Shown piece by piece: positions 50,608-60,285 of a stretch of DNA of 64,000 nucleotides (the stretch's first letter is position 1; each line of letters starts with the position of its first letter). The DNA is from an uncultured Eubacteriales bacterium. GTDB lineage: Bacteria > Bacillota > Clostridia > Christensenellales > Borkfalkiaceae. The notes beneath the pieces are model-generated. The model did not search any database. It was not told where the DNA came from and saw only the letters and a list, made by a program, of their open reading frames with translations. Where the stretch lies: positions 62,001 to 126,000 of the forward strand of contig UQTB01000001.1 of the NCBI GenBank assembly GCA_900543915.1, read 5' to 3'. The translations under genes and the position numbers were made by a program.

Positions 50608-53562
50608 TTATCTTGCGCTCTTCTTTTTCAGCAATACGATTGCCGCACCGGCAAGAACTACCCCAACAAAACTCAGGGAAAGCCCTACCGTGCTTCCGCA
50701 GCCGTTTTCCTCGGCGGCAGTTACGGTGACGGTTGCCGAAGCACTCTGATCTCCGCAGGTAGCGGTAATTGTAACTTCGCCCGCTTTGAGCGCCGTTACC
50801 TTTCCGTTTTCATCGACGGTTGCAATGCTCTCGTCCGAAGATCTCCAGGTGACGGTTTTATCCGTCGCGTTATCGGGCGTGACAGTCGCTTTGAACGTCA
50901 CGTTTTCACCCACCTTGATGCTGGCGGAAGTCTGATCCAACGTCACGTTTGTAACGGGAATTTCCTTTGCCTTGACCGTAATGGTGCAGGTTGCGCTCTG
51001 ATCTCCGCAGGTAGCAGTAATTGTAACTTCGCCCTCTTTGAGCGCCGTTACCTTTCCGTTTTCGTCGACGGTTGCAATGCTCTCGTCCGAGGACGTCCAG
51101 GTGACAGTCTTATTCGTCGCGTTGTCGGGCGTGACCGTGGCAACCAACGTCACATTTCCGTCCACTTCAAGCGTCGCGCTCGTTTGATCTAACGTGACTT
51201 TCGTAACGGGAATGACTTTTTCTTTTACCGTGACAGAACAAGTGGCACTCTGAATTCCGCTGGTGGCGGTAATCGTCACGTTGCCGGCCTTGACTGCCGT
51301 CACCTTTCCGTTTTCGTCAACGGTTGCAATGCTTTCATCAGAAGAAGTCCACGTGACGGTTTTATCCGTTGCATTTTCGGGAGATACCGTCGCTTTTAAG
51401 GTTACGCTATCCCCTTCTTCCAATTCAACAGATGTCTGATCCAACTTTACTTCCGTAACCGGAATTACGGAAGGATCCATGGGTTCCACCGTAATGGTGC
51501 AGGTTGCGCTCTGATTGCCGCAGGTCGCGGTAATTGTAACTTCGCCCTCTTTGAGCGCCGTTACTTTTCCGTTTGTGTCAACCGTAGCAATGCTCTCGTC
51601 CGAAGACGTCCAGGTGACGGTCTTATCCGTCGCATTGTCGGGCGTGACTGTGGCAACCAGCGTCATAGCAGTCCCAGCTTCCATCGTTTCACTCTCTTTA
51701 TTCAAGGTAATTCCCGTGACTCCGATATCTCCGGAAACAACGACGAGTGATTTATCTTTTGCCGTATACTGCAACACGAGGTCATTGGCGAGATACGAGC
51801 CGCTGGCAAACGTAAGGCCGGCCTTAAACTCAAACAACTGATCGTTGTCGGGATTGAATCCGGTATTCGCTGCAGAGGCAATACGCAGTGTTCTTGCGCC
51901 GTCCGCATTGGCATGGATCTGCCAGACAGGGGTATTCGCAGTAAAGCGCGCATCTCCGTACATTTCATAAACGCTCTTTCCGTTGATATACAGATGCGTC
52001 ATCAAATTATAAGACAGCCCGGAAGAAGCGAGATAATCCGCCATCGCTCCGGTTGCCGCAGGTACGGTGGAATCTTTCTGCCGAATCGGAGAAGAACCGT
52101 ATTCAACGACTACGGCATTATTGTCAACGATAGACTCTGCAAACGTAAGAAGCAGCCATCCGTTTACGCCGCTGTCTTTCAAATCAAACGAATAACCGGT
52201 CAGTGCATTCGCCTGTTTCTGTTCCACCTCAAAGGGTTCTAAGGAAGACCAATATTTAAATGCAGGGATATAGTAACGCGTAATATCTTCTTTGAGAATA
52301 TAGCCGGTTTCGGAGACAAAGTCTTTGGAAACACTGAGAACAATGTTTTTTGTGACATCGATGATTCCGGTAGACTGAACCGTTCTCAGAACGATATCCG
52401 TACCGTTTGCCGCAATCGAAATTGCAGGGATATTCTCACCGTCTTCATTCTCGAGCTCGCTGAACTGTTCGTTCCAGGCTTTAACCGTCTTTCCGCCGAT
52501 CTGAATCATCGTCGCGTAGGCATCGTTAGCCTGTAACCCGTCCGCTTCGCCGGCAACGACTTCCAGTTTGAATTTTAAAGTGATGTCATACGTCGCTGGC
52601 ATCGTCGCGCCTGCGGGCGTCTCTGTAATCGCATTCACCGTATTGAGGCTGTTGGCCGCGCCGGCAGTCTCCGCCACCGACCAACCGCTGGAGCCCAGTT
52701 TAATGGTGAAATCTTTTCCCAGATAATCGGTGAAGATCATTTCGCTCACTTCCGGTTTTCCAGTAGGATGATAGTCCTTCGCCAATTCACCGGGGAGATG
52801 CAGCCCTGCCTTCAGGGTGATTGTATCACCCGTTTTGAACGTATAAGAATTAGGATAGAGATAGAAGTCACCGCTCAGCATATGAATGCTGAACTGACCG
52901 GCTAATGGTTCATCATTCAAATAAATAAACTCTTTTAAAGCATGACCGAGATCCGTCCAGTCCTGTATGTTGTTGTAATTCCTGACGCGATTGATGGACG
53001 AACCGGAAAAGGAAAACGTCTTTCCGCCCAACTGCGCATTGGAAGCGATCCCGCTGTCGAGTTCGGCCTTCAGTTCTACGCTTTCCTTGGAACCGGTTTC
53101 CGCCGTCCTGATCCAACCGTTTACGGTATAGATCAGCTTTACGCTCTGCGCGACAGAGGCGGCTTCCGTCGTACCATCTTGCTCGGGAAGCGGGAAGCCC
53201 GCCAGCATTTCCAACGTGTCGCCGATCTTGAAAGAATCGCCGTTTTTATGGATTGTAACTGTTTGAGAACAATAGTGCATGTTGATATTGCTGGGATTAT
53301 TCGGTTCATCATTATAATAGAGATAATCCGAGACCTTTTTGCCGCTGAGGGTTCTTCCTTCCAAATTCAAGATGTCATTCCCTCCGACTTTCTGATCGAA
53401 CTTAAATCCGATGGTCGTAACGCCGTTCTGAAACTCGCTGGGATAGCTCACAACCTTGACGGTGACGGGATCATCCGCACTTACAAACGCGACTGCGGTA
53501 AAACAGCACAGCGCCGCAAGAATACAGATCAGAAGGCATAAAATTTTGCTCCGTTTTTTCAT
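50608..53562 (-). CDS. Secreted surface protein with four Big_2 Ig-like domains and GCGS C-terminal anchor
   Basis: Protein of 984 residues with a signal peptide (ending near VSADDP). Residues about 35-610 are an unrecognised beta-rich region with four to five repeated modules that each contain a 'loading' segment such as FKIGDTLEMLAGFPLPEQ, FKTGDTITLKAGLHLPGE and FEFKAGLTFASGSYLAND. Four bacterial Ig-like (Big_2) domains follow, each with the core KTVTWTSSDESIATVD and GKVTALKEGEVTITAT. The C terminus reads GCGS, a hydrophobic helix and KKKSAR, suggesting membrane or wall attachment. It is the last gene of the glycan locus and might bind carbohydrate or present it at the surface. Confidence 0.8.
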   Translation of the reverse strand: MKKRSKILCLLICILAALCCFTAVAFVSADDPVTVKVVSYPSEFQNGVTTIGFKFDQKVGGNDILNLEGRTLSGKKVSDYLYYNDEPNNPSNINMHYCSQTVTIHKNGDSFKIGDTLEMLAGFPLPEQDGTTEAASVAQSVKLIYTVNGWIRTAETGSKESVELKAELDSGIASNAQLGGKTFSFSGSSINRVRNYNNIQDWTDLGHALKEFIYLNDEPLAGQFSIHMLSGDFYLYPNSYTFKTGDTITLKAGLHLPGELAKDYHPTGKPEVSEMIFTDYLGKDFTIKLGSSGWSVAETAGAANSLNTVNAITETPAGATMPATYDITLKFKLEVVAGEADGLQANDAYATMIQIGGKTVKAWNEQFSELENEDGENIPAISIAANGTDIVLRTVQSTGIIDVTKNIVLSVSKDFVSETGYILKEDITRYYIPAFKYWSSLEPFEVEQKQANALTGYSFDLKDSGVNGWLLLTFAESIVDNNAVVVEYGSSPIRQKDSTVPAATGAMADYLASSGLSYNLMTHLYINGKSVYEMYGDARFTANTPVWQIHANADGARTLRIASAANTGFNPDNDQLFEFKAGLTFASGSYLANDLVLQYTAKDKSLVVVSGDIGVTGITLNKESETMEAGTAMTLVATVTPDNATDKTVTWTSSDESIATVDTNGKVTALKEGEVTITATCGNQSATCTITVEPMDPSVIPVTEVKLDQTSVELEEGDSVTLKATVSPENATDKTVTWTSSDESIATVDENGKVTAVKAGNVTITATSGIQSATCSVTVKEKVIPVTKVTLDQTSATLEVDGNVTLVATVTPDNATNKTVTWTSSDESIATVDENGKVTALKEGEVTITATCGDQSATCTITVKAKEIPVTNVTLDQTSASIKVGENVTFKATVTPDNATDKTVTWRSSDESIATVDENGKVTALKAGEVTITATCGDQSASATVTVTAAEENGCGSTVGLSLSFVGVVLAGAAIVLLKKKSAR
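50712..51722 (-). repeat. Four tandem Big_2 coding repeats
   Basis: Four near-identical segments of about 250 bases, roughly 51722-51480, 51463-51220, 51219-50970 and 50969-50712, encode Ig-like domains with the shared core SSDESIATVDENGKVTA. High DNA identity makes domain-number variation by recombination likely. Confidence 0.85.
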
Positions 53563-53606
53563 ACATTTTCTCCTTTTTTTATTTTTTCCCTATCCGGGAC
53601 GGAACC

Positions 53607-55697
53607 TTATTTCTTTTTGCGAAGCGCAATTGCTGCGCCTGCAACCAATCCGAGTGCGAGGACGGAAGAGACTCCCAGGAAGGAACCGCATCCGCTTTCA
53701 GGCGGATTCTCAGGATCCTTTCCGTCGTCGGGAGGCGTCGTTTCCTCCGCGCCCGTTGCGTTCACGACAATCTTGAACTGAACGGAGAATGTTTCTTCCT
53801 CGATGTTCTTCGTTCTGACCGTAAAGGTAAACGTTCCCTCTTTCTTGTTGTTTAAAAAGTCCTTGCTGATGGTAATCGTACCTTTTCCGTCGGTCTCCCC
53901 GGGCGTATACGTGTAGTTTGCCGCGAGGATACCGCCGCCCGAGAAGGAAGCCCAAATGCCGTTTTTAATGTCGATGTTGACGACGAGATCTTCCGTGCCC
54001 GCTCCGACCTTCCAGTAATAAGTATCTTTATCTACCGTGGGCGGCTGCGTCACCAGCCCGGGATCGGAAAAACGTATGGAAATTTCTTCGCTGCCTCCGT
54101 CGTTGCGCGCATACAATTGATAGACGTCGTACGCCTTCCCTTCAAACCATTCATACTTGATCGTAATGGTCTTTGCGGATTCGTCATACCGGTAGAGATC
54201 GGAAGAAACTGCGGTCATACCGCCGTTTCCGTCCGGTTCCCAAAGCGTAATCGCGCCGTTTTCATAGTTTTCGATCCCGACAGTGATGTCTTCACCCGAA
54301 TCGCCTACGACTTTCAGCGCTTCATCATCCGTACGGCGCGCCGCATTAAAGCCCTTGACAACGATGGTATTTCCCTTGGCTGTACTCGCATTGTCTTCAA
54401 AGAAATGGAAATACGGATAAGCCATATAGCCGCTCGCTTCGAAATCGCTGAGTTTTGTCACCAAACCGTCAAAAATCAGCTTTCCGTTATGGTACATGTC
54501 CGTTCCGTCCTCGCCGACGATAAAGGTGATGATATCCATATTGGAGCGGTTTTCATACGGCTTGGAAGCGGAATTGGTAAGGTAAGATTCCTTTCTGTTG
54601 TTTTGCGGCCTGTAAGTAGGCTGTGCCAATCCCGTCGTCGTCTGGAACATAATGCCGTCGTTCTCTGCCGCAATGGAATCGCTGAACGAGCTGACGCCGT
54701 TCGCTACGCCTTTTCCGTCCTTGTTAAAGACGTCAAACTGCATGCGCGTAATGGAATCCAGTACGTTGGGGCGGCCAAGCCCTACCGCATACCATACGGC
54801 GGAAGCGTTGGATACGTCATAGCTGTACTCGATGTTAATCGGCTTTCTTACGTCGAATCCCTTTGCGCTGATCAGGTGTTCCCGATAGCGCAGCTCCGAA
54901 CCGGGAAACTGCGCCGCGCGCTGATCGGCGATTCTGTATTTGACGGTATCATCGCTGTTATAAGTGATAATATCCGAGCCGAACTGGATGAGCCCGTTTT
55001 CGATATAGTGCTTCTGAATTCCGGGCTGAACGTCGTACACGCTGAATTGCGGCGTCTTTTCCTTCGTATAAAATTCAAAGGTCAATGTACAGTCGGAGAG
55101 ATCCATTTTGATCTCGCGGGAAGGAATTGCAGTGAGCCCGTCAAAGGCAAAAAACCACATATCTTCCTCTTTATGAATATCGATCACGTGTCTTTGGTCT
55201 TCGATGACGGTATAGGTATCGAAACTTTCAAGATAGCGGATCCCGTCACTGTACAGTTTGCCCTCTTCCGCCTTATAAGCCGGGTTCAGCAGATACACGT
55301 CGCACTGCATCTTGTTGACGTTGGTCGTGGCGTTCTTGGAATACAGAGCGTAAATCTTGAACTGAACGCCGATTCCCTCCGGCGTAAGCGCCGTCGCCAA
55401 AAGATAATTGCTCCCGTTCGCGCGCGCGTCCGGATCGATATCGATGTAACCGGCCTGCGCGATGACAAACTCAAAGGAAGCGCCTTCGTTCAAATTTACT
55501 GTATCTTTGTAGGTAACTTTGTTGGAGACGCCGGCTGTGCCCGTAAAACGGGCGACCTTTTCGGAGCCTCCGGTCAGCGTCACATTGGAGTCTGCGGGTG
55601 CCCAGGGTTTCTGATCGTCTGCAAACACAGCCGTCATGCCGAGCGTAAAGGCCGCAACCAACAACGCGACAAGAGCGATTAAGAGTTTCTTTTTCAT
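53607..55697 (-). CDS. Secreted cell-surface protein of unknown function with GCGS C-terminal anchor
   Basis: Protein of 696 residues with a signal peptide (MKKKLLIALVALLVAAF..., cut near VFADD). The rest is beta-rich; residues about 35-240 and 240-460 look like two lectin-like sandwich domains (NLNEGASFEFVIAQAGYIDI, WFFAFDGLTAI, MDIITFIVGEDGTDMYHNGKLIFDG), which is only a structural guess. A proline-rich linker (TTPPDDGKDPENPPES) leads to GCGSFLG, a hydrophobic helix and RKKK. The gene has GGAGG before its ATG and lies between the GH99-like genes and the Big_2 protein gene, so it may bind the same glycan. Confidence 0.75.
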   Translation of the reverse strand: MKKKLLIALVALLVAAFTLGMTAVFADDQKPWAPADSNVTLTGGSEKVARFTGTAGVSNKVTYKDTVNLNEGASFEFVIAQAGYIDIDPDARANGSNYLLATALTPEGIGVQFKIYALYSKNATTNVNKMQCDVYLLNPAYKAEEGKLYSDGIRYLESFDTYTVIEDQRHVIDIHKEEDMWFFAFDGLTAIPSREIKMDLSDCTLTFEFYTKEKTPQFSVYDVQPGIQKHYIENGLIQFGSDIITYNSDDTVKYRIADQRAAQFPGSELRYREHLISAKGFDVRKPINIEYSYDVSNASAVWYAVGLGRPNVLDSITRMQFDVFNKDGKGVANGVSSFSDSIAAENDGIMFQTTTGLAQPTYRPQNNRKESYLTNSASKPYENRSNMDIITFIVGEDGTDMYHNGKLIFDGLVTKLSDFEASGYMAYPYFHFFEDNASTAKGNTIVVKGFNAARRTDDEALKVVGDSGEDITVGIENYENGAITLWEPDGNGGMTAVSSDLYRYDESAKTITIKYEWFEGKAYDVYQLYARNDGGSEEISIRFSDPGLVTQPPTVDKDTYYWKVGAGTEDLVVNIDIKNGIWASFSGGGILAANYTYTPGETDGKGTITISKDFLNNKKEGTFTFTVRTKNIEEETFSVQFKIVVNATGAEETTPPDDGKDPENPPESGCGSFLGVSSVLALGLVAGAAIALRKKK

Positions 55698-55709
55698 GGT
55701 TCCTCCTGT

Positions 55710-57689
55710 TTATTTTCCGCTGAAAATATAATTTAATCTTCCGACGGGGGCGGATTCGCCCGTCGTATAGTAGCTTTCCATATTCCAGGGATCGGTAATA
55801 TTGTCCGCTACTTTAAACCGTATGGTAAACGCTCCGTCAATCCCCAGCGCGCTCTTCGGAATTCTATACTGCATGTATTTCCCGGAAAGCGTAAAGTTTG
55901 CAATTCCCTTCATCTCAAACCCGACGGAACTTCCCGCCACGAGCTTTTCCACGCTGCACTGTCCCGTATAGGATGACTGTCTGTTGATCAGATAATCATA
56001 GCCGTAAAACGCTTCGTTTTCCTGCCCGTCCACGTCAATCAGGAGATTCATCCAGTTCGCGGCTTCCGGATTAGCCGTAATATCGCTTTCGCAGGCTACC
56101 AGCACGTAAATATTTTCTGCATCGTGCGTCACGCGGATTTCCGCGATGTCGTTCACGAGAGAATCGTCTTTATAATGAATGGACTCGACAAATCCCTTAT
56201 AGTCCCGGTTAATTTCACCGGTAAAATCATAATAGACGTCGGTCACCGCATTCCATTGCGTCAGGCCTTTGGAAATATCGATCGCCCCCGTTTCGCTCCC
56301 GCTGAGCGTTCCGCTTTTTCCCTTTAAGGTGCGGATGTTGCGCATCATCTGCAGATAGTAATTATCAGCGTAGCCGCCTTTCATCATCTCGATATCGCGG
56401 GAATATTCCTTGTTGACCGTATCGACGAAATAGACGCGCTTTCCCCGGCATTCCGGATAGGCGGAATTATTCCCGAGGTTTGCCGCGCTTTTGATCGCCA
56501 CCCATTCGTTCCAGCCGGTTACGAACGTGTATTTGACGTCCTTTTGCAGTGCGACCTGCCACTCTTCTTCAAAATTCAGTCCGGATTCGATGGCTTTATC
56601 CGAATGGTCGGGGCCGTTTGCCGTCGTATAGCCCCTGCCCCACATTTGGTCCGCCAGTTCGGCTGACAGCAGCGCATCCGAAAACGGCAGATTGTTATGC
56701 TGCGCCACGCCTACGTTGATGGTATCCGTATGCACCTGCTGCGGGCGGTTCCAGTCGATCCAGGGCAGTCCGTTGTCGTAATATTTTTGGTTCGGCCACT
56801 GAGATTCCCAAAAGTCGAAAAAGTTCAGGATGGTCTGATCGGAAACGATATGATCTTCTTTGTTTGCCGAGCCCTCTCCGTTGGTGCTCTCGGGATCGGT
56901 AATCGCGGCAATCCGCGGTTTTTGACCGTCCGGCATAAACCACAGGTCTTTATAATACCCCTTGGAATAGATTCCCTCTTTTTCCAGCACATTATCCGAA
57001 GAAGTCGGACGGCCGTAATACAGTTCCTTAATTACTTTGCCCGAGAGGCTGTTCAGATAGAACATGAATTTGGGCACATCCCATCCTTCGTCGTACATCT
57101 CCTGCATAATGGGGAGAATCGTACTTACGACTTCGATATAATCAAACCCGTTGGTACAGTCAAAAGCGATAAAGTCGATCCCGGATAAAGTAAAGAGCTC
57201 GAGATGCCTTCTGATCACCCAAGGATCGCGGCTGTTGTAATAACCGTACAGAGGCTCACCCCAAAAGTGATATTTCCCGAGCGGGCTCTCATCGGTTCCG
57301 TCCGTATTCCATAAAGCGTCCGGATTTTCGTCGATCAGCTTTGTCACGTCGTACACGCCGTTCATTTCGCCGCCGTGATACCCCAGCCAGGTGAAATAAA
57401 ACAGACCGACGTAGCGCTCTTTGTCTTTTTTATAGCCGTCCATGTAGCCGAAACTGCGTCCGAAATCATCGGTTGCCGACAACTTATTGATGGTATCCTG
57501 GCGGGACGTCGTGGAAACGGCCAGATCTCCGTCCATTACGAAGGTGTATGAGGGATTGTTTTTGTCGCCTTTTTCGATAGTCATGTCCCCGCCTCCTTCT
57601 ATCGGGTCTTTGCACGCAGTCGATACGACAGCCGTGAATAAAATCATAAATGCCAAGAACAATTTTCCGATTTTGTTAAATAAGCTCAT
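55710..57689 (-). CDS. GH99-like (WbsX-type) lipoprotein with C-terminal CBM9-like domain, copy 2
   Basis: Protein of 659 residues with lipobox VSTAC. The barrel has YVGLFYFTWLGYHGG, YHFWGEPLYGYYNSRDPWVIRRHLELFTLSGIDFIAFDCTNG and FVTGWNEWVAIK, the layout of GH71/GH99-like proteins. In true GH99 enzymes such barrels cut alpha-mannosides (endo-alpha-mannosidase/mannanase); WbsX-type relatives are less well defined. The C terminus (about 500-655; AEIRVTHDAENIYVLVACES) resembles a CBM9/DOMON sandwich. It is a paralogue of the gene at 57706 and has GGGAGG before its ATG. Substrate is inferred to be an extracellular glycan. Confidence 0.8.
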   Translation of the reverse strand: MSLFNKIGKLFLAFMILFTAVVSTACKDPIEGGGDMTIEKGDKNNPSYTFVMDGDLAVSTTSRQDTINKLSATDDFGRSFGYMDGYKKDKERYVGLFYFTWLGYHGGEMNGVYDVTKLIDENPDALWNTDGTDESPLGKYHFWGEPLYGYYNSRDPWVIRRHLELFTLSGIDFIAFDCTNGFDYIEVVSTILPIMQEMYDEGWDVPKFMFYLNSLSGKVIKELYYGRPTSSDNVLEKEGIYSKGYYKDLWFMPDGQKPRIAAITDPESTNGEGSANKEDHIVSDQTILNFFDFWESQWPNQKYYDNGLPWIDWNRPQQVHTDTINVGVAQHNNLPFSDALLSAELADQMWGRGYTTANGPDHSDKAIESGLNFEEEWQVALQKDVKYTFVTGWNEWVAIKSAANLGNNSAYPECRGKRVYFVDTVNKEYSRDIEMMKGGYADNYYLQMMRNIRTLKGKSGTLSGSETGAIDISKGLTQWNAVTDVYYDFTGEINRDYKGFVESIHYKDDSLVNDIAEIRVTHDAENIYVLVACESDITANPEAANWMNLLIDVDGQENEAFYGYDYLINRQSSYTGQCSVEKLVAGSSVGFEMKGIANFTLSGKYMQYRIPKSALGIDGAFTIRFKVADNITDPWNMESYYTTGESAPVGRLNYIFSGK

Positions 57690-57705
57690 TTTTTCCTCCC
57701 GATAT

Positions 57706-59406
57706 TTATTTTACATACCCGTAGGTATAGCTGAGTGCGCCGATTGGCGCAGAATCGCCCTGAATGTAAAAGTTCATCCGATCGGTTGCGTCGACATGGT
57801 CGGATACGCGGAATCTAACGGCATCTGCTCCGCCGATCAGATCTTTAGGAATCGCTACCGTCATCACATTTCCGTCGATGTTTACGGAAACGTCCCCTTT
57901 GACCGTATACCCGTCCGATCCGATTTCAGACAGTTTTCCGTATGTATGATTCACTACGTAGCGGAAGTCGGAAGCGGAATCGGTAGCCAGCCAGATATTC
58001 ATAAAGGTAGTGTCGCCCGCTTCATAGGCAGTGATCGCTTCTGCCGTTTCCACTCTGAAATAGAGATTTTTATTATCGTGCGACACCTTGATATTCGTGA
58101 TGTCATTGCGGTTCGTATCGTCTGTCAGCTGTTCGGAACCGTCGTAGTTGCGATAATTCCGCGCCATGGCGTCGCCCTCAAAATCGCGGTATTCCCACGC
58201 CTTGCTCCAGTCGCCGTTTGCCGCTGCGGCGTTATTGCGCACAAAATTGGGACTTCCGTCATATTTATAGCGCTTCACATTCTGCACCAGCTGCATGAAG
58301 TAATTGTCGCCGTATCCGCCCTTCATCATCTCGAGATCGCGCGAATACTCCATATTGAAGGTATCGACGAAATACACTTCGTTCGCCTCAAAAAATTTGA
58401 TGGCGATCCATTCGTTCCAGCCGGTTACGAATACAGTATGGACGTCTTCCTGCTCGTCGTCATCGTAAGTTGCAAATACAGAATCCCACTGTTGCTCGAA
58501 ATTGAGCCCTTCCAGTACGCGCTCCGAGTTGTTGACGTTTTCAAATTGATCAAATCCGCGCCCCCAGTTCAGTTCCTGCAGGCTCATGCGGCTGACGGTA
58601 TGCTGCGCAACCGATACGCTCATGATCCCTTCGTGATTCAGCTGAGGATACTGCCAGCACATCCACGGGAAATCTTCTTCGTCGTGCGTCGGGCTGTTAG
58701 GCCAGTCGACCGTCCGCATGTCGAAGAAATCGGTATAAAAAGAGTCATCTCCGGAAAATTGACGGGCATTTCCCCCGATCATCGGCTTACCGTTCGGCGC
58801 ATACCAAAGATCGGGATAATAGTATTCCGAATCTTCACTGTAAAATTGGTTGTATATATTTTTTACCGTGCTCTTCGAGCCGGCATTCGTCAGAAACATA
58901 ATTTTCGGGACGTCAAAGCCCTGCTTCTGATAACGGTCCAGAACCTTCAGCAATTCCCTGACTACGTTGTCGTAAGTAGGGCCGTTCGTCACGTCAAAGC
59001 CCAAAAAGTCAATGCCTGCCATGGTGAAAAGTTCCACATGGCGCGTCAAGACCCACGGGTCGGCCGAATGGTAATAGCCGTAAAGCGGTTCTCCCCAGAA
59101 ATGATAGGATCCCACCGGGCTGACCGAACTCGACCCGCTCCAAAGTTCATCCGGGTTATTTTCCAGCAAGTCCGTAATGTCGTAGATCCCGCTTGAATGA
59201 GCACCCAGCCAAAGGAAATAGAAGAGCCCGACGTCTCTGTTTTCCCGTTCGTCCCGGGCAGCGGTTATCGTGCGGCCCAGCTGGTCGACGCCGGAAACCG
59301 CTGCCGAAGAATAGACGAACTGCCCTTCTTCCCGCCGGCAACCGACCAGTGAAAATGCAAATATAAAAACCAAAAGTGCAACCGTAACGCGATTCAGTTT
59401 CTTCAT
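57706..59406 (-). CDS. GH99-like (WbsX-type) lipoprotein with C-terminal CBM9-like domain, copy 1
   Basis: Protein of 566 residues from ATG 59406, 2 bases after the permease stop, with AGGGG upstream; the earlier GTG overlaps that stop. Lipobox is SLVGC. It shares DVGLFYFLWLGAHSSG, YHFWGEPLYGYYHSADPWVLTRHVELFTMAGIDFLGFDVTNG and VFVTGWNEWIAIK with its neighbour and the same CBM9-like end (NDITNIKVSHDNKNLYFRVET). It should act outside the membrane beside the importer, releasing oligosaccharides for uptake. Activity is not proven from sequence, as catalytic residues in this branch are unclear. Confidence 0.8.
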   Translation of the reverse strand: MKKLNRVTVALLVFIFAFSLVGCRREEGQFVYSSAAVSGVDQLGRTITAARDERENRDVGLFYFLWLGAHSSGIYDITDLLENNPDELWSGSSSVSPVGSYHFWGEPLYGYYHSADPWVLTRHVELFTMAGIDFLGFDVTNGPTYDNVVRELLKVLDRYQKQGFDVPKIMFLTNAGSKSTVKNIYNQFYSEDSEYYYPDLWYAPNGKPMIGGNARQFSGDDSFYTDFFDMRTVDWPNSPTHDEEDFPWMCWQYPQLNHEGIMSVSVAQHTVSRMSLQELNWGRGFDQFENVNNSERVLEGLNFEQQWDSVFATYDDDEQEDVHTVFVTGWNEWIAIKFFEANEVYFVDTFNMEYSRDLEMMKGGYGDNYFMQLVQNVKRYKYDGSPNFVRNNAAAANGDWSKAWEYRDFEGDAMARNYRNYDGSEQLTDDTNRNDITNIKVSHDNKNLYFRVETAEAITAYEAGDTTFMNIWLATDSASDFRYVVNHTYGKLSEIGSDGYTVKGDVSVNIDGNVMTVAIPKDLIGGADAVRFRVSDHVDATDRMNFYIQGDSAPIGALSYTYGYVK

Positions 59407-59408
59407 AA

Positions 59409-60284
59409 TCACCCCTTCAGTGCAGAAGTTGAAATCCCTTCAATCAGCTGTTTCTGGAAAATCAGAAAGACGATAGCCGGAAAGATCGACATAAATGTTC
59501 CCGCAGCCATCTTTAAGTTCGCCTTATCCGGCGTGACAAAGGTGTAGAGCGAATCTTTGAAGATCGCATAAGCGAGCGTATCTTTCCCTTCCTGGCTGAG
59601 ATAGAGCAGCGGACCGTAGAAATCGCTCCAGTTCGCGTTAAACACGGTCACCATGATGAATACCAGAACGGGAACGCAAAGCGGAAGCATGATCTTAAAA
59701 TAGCGCTGAATGGGATTTGCACCGTCGATTTTCGCAGCTTCTTCCAATTCATAGGGTACGCCGATCATATACTGCCTGATCAGGAAAACGTAGATTGCCC
59801 CGCCCCCGAACAGATTCGGGATCGTGAGCGGCAGAAGCGTATCCAGCCAATGGAAGCTGTTGAACATCACATAGAGCGGAATCTGTACGACAGCGCCGGG
59901 AAGCATCATGGTTCCCAGCATGATCGAAAAGATCAGCTTTTTGCCCTTAAAGTTATATTTTGAAAAACCGTATGCCACGAAAGACGCGGAAAGCGGAATG
60001 GCGATCAGATTAAAGACAATGATCTTCAGCGTCTGAATCAGATAGGAAAAATAATTATTTTCCGCAAACAGCTGAACCCACGCCTCAATGCTGAACGGAG
60101 CCGGAAAGATTTCGACGGGGAATTTCTGCACCTGCCCGCTCGTCATCAATCCGCGCAGAACCATAAAGAAATAGGGAAATACCAAGATGAAAGCAAGCGC
60201 CGTCATCAGCAGGTAAATCAGTACCCGCCCCGTTATTTTCTTTGCCTTCGCACGGTTGTTGGCATGTCTGACAGTATATTCCAT
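59409..60284 (-). CDS. ABC sugar transporter permease, MalG-like
   Basis: Protein of 291 residues from ATG 60284, chosen because GGGGG lies 9 bases upstream; ATG 60293, overlapping the previous stop, is the alternative. Six membrane helices and the cytoplasmic EAA loop EEAAKIDGANPIQRYFKIMLPLCVPV identify a carbohydrate uptake (CUT1) permease. It pairs with the MalF-like permease encoded just before it. No ATPase gene lies nearby, so the importer probably uses a shared MsmX-type ATPase encoded elsewhere. Confidence 0.92.
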   Translation of the reverse strand: MEYTVRHANNRAKAKKITGRVLIYLLMTALAFILVFPYFFMVLRGLMTSGQVQKFPVEIFPAPFSIEAWVQLFAENNYFSYLIQTLKIIVFNLIAIPLSASFVAYGFSKYNFKGKKLIFSIMLGTMMLPGAVVQIPLYVMFNSFHWLDTLLPLTIPNLFGGGAIYVFLIRQYMIGVPYELEEAAKIDGANPIQRYFKIMLPLCVPVLVFIMVTVFNANWSDFYGPLLYLSQEGKDTLAYAIFKDSLYTFVTPDKANLKMAAGTFMSIFPAIVFLIFQKQLIEGISTSALKG

Positions 60285-60285
60285 A

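Noticed and set aside
50712..51722. CRISPR-like array
   Set aside because: The repeated units are about 250 bases, in frame and encode Ig-like domains; there are no short repeats with unique spacers and no cas genes.
54117..55682. 521-codon plus-strand open frame
   Set aside because: It lies opposite the signal-peptide-bearing surface protein and has no recognisable domain; its composition is that of an antisense frame.
57487..59196. 569-codon plus-strand open frame
   Set aside because: It is the reverse of the GH99-like genes, crosses the boundary between them and lacks a start signal.
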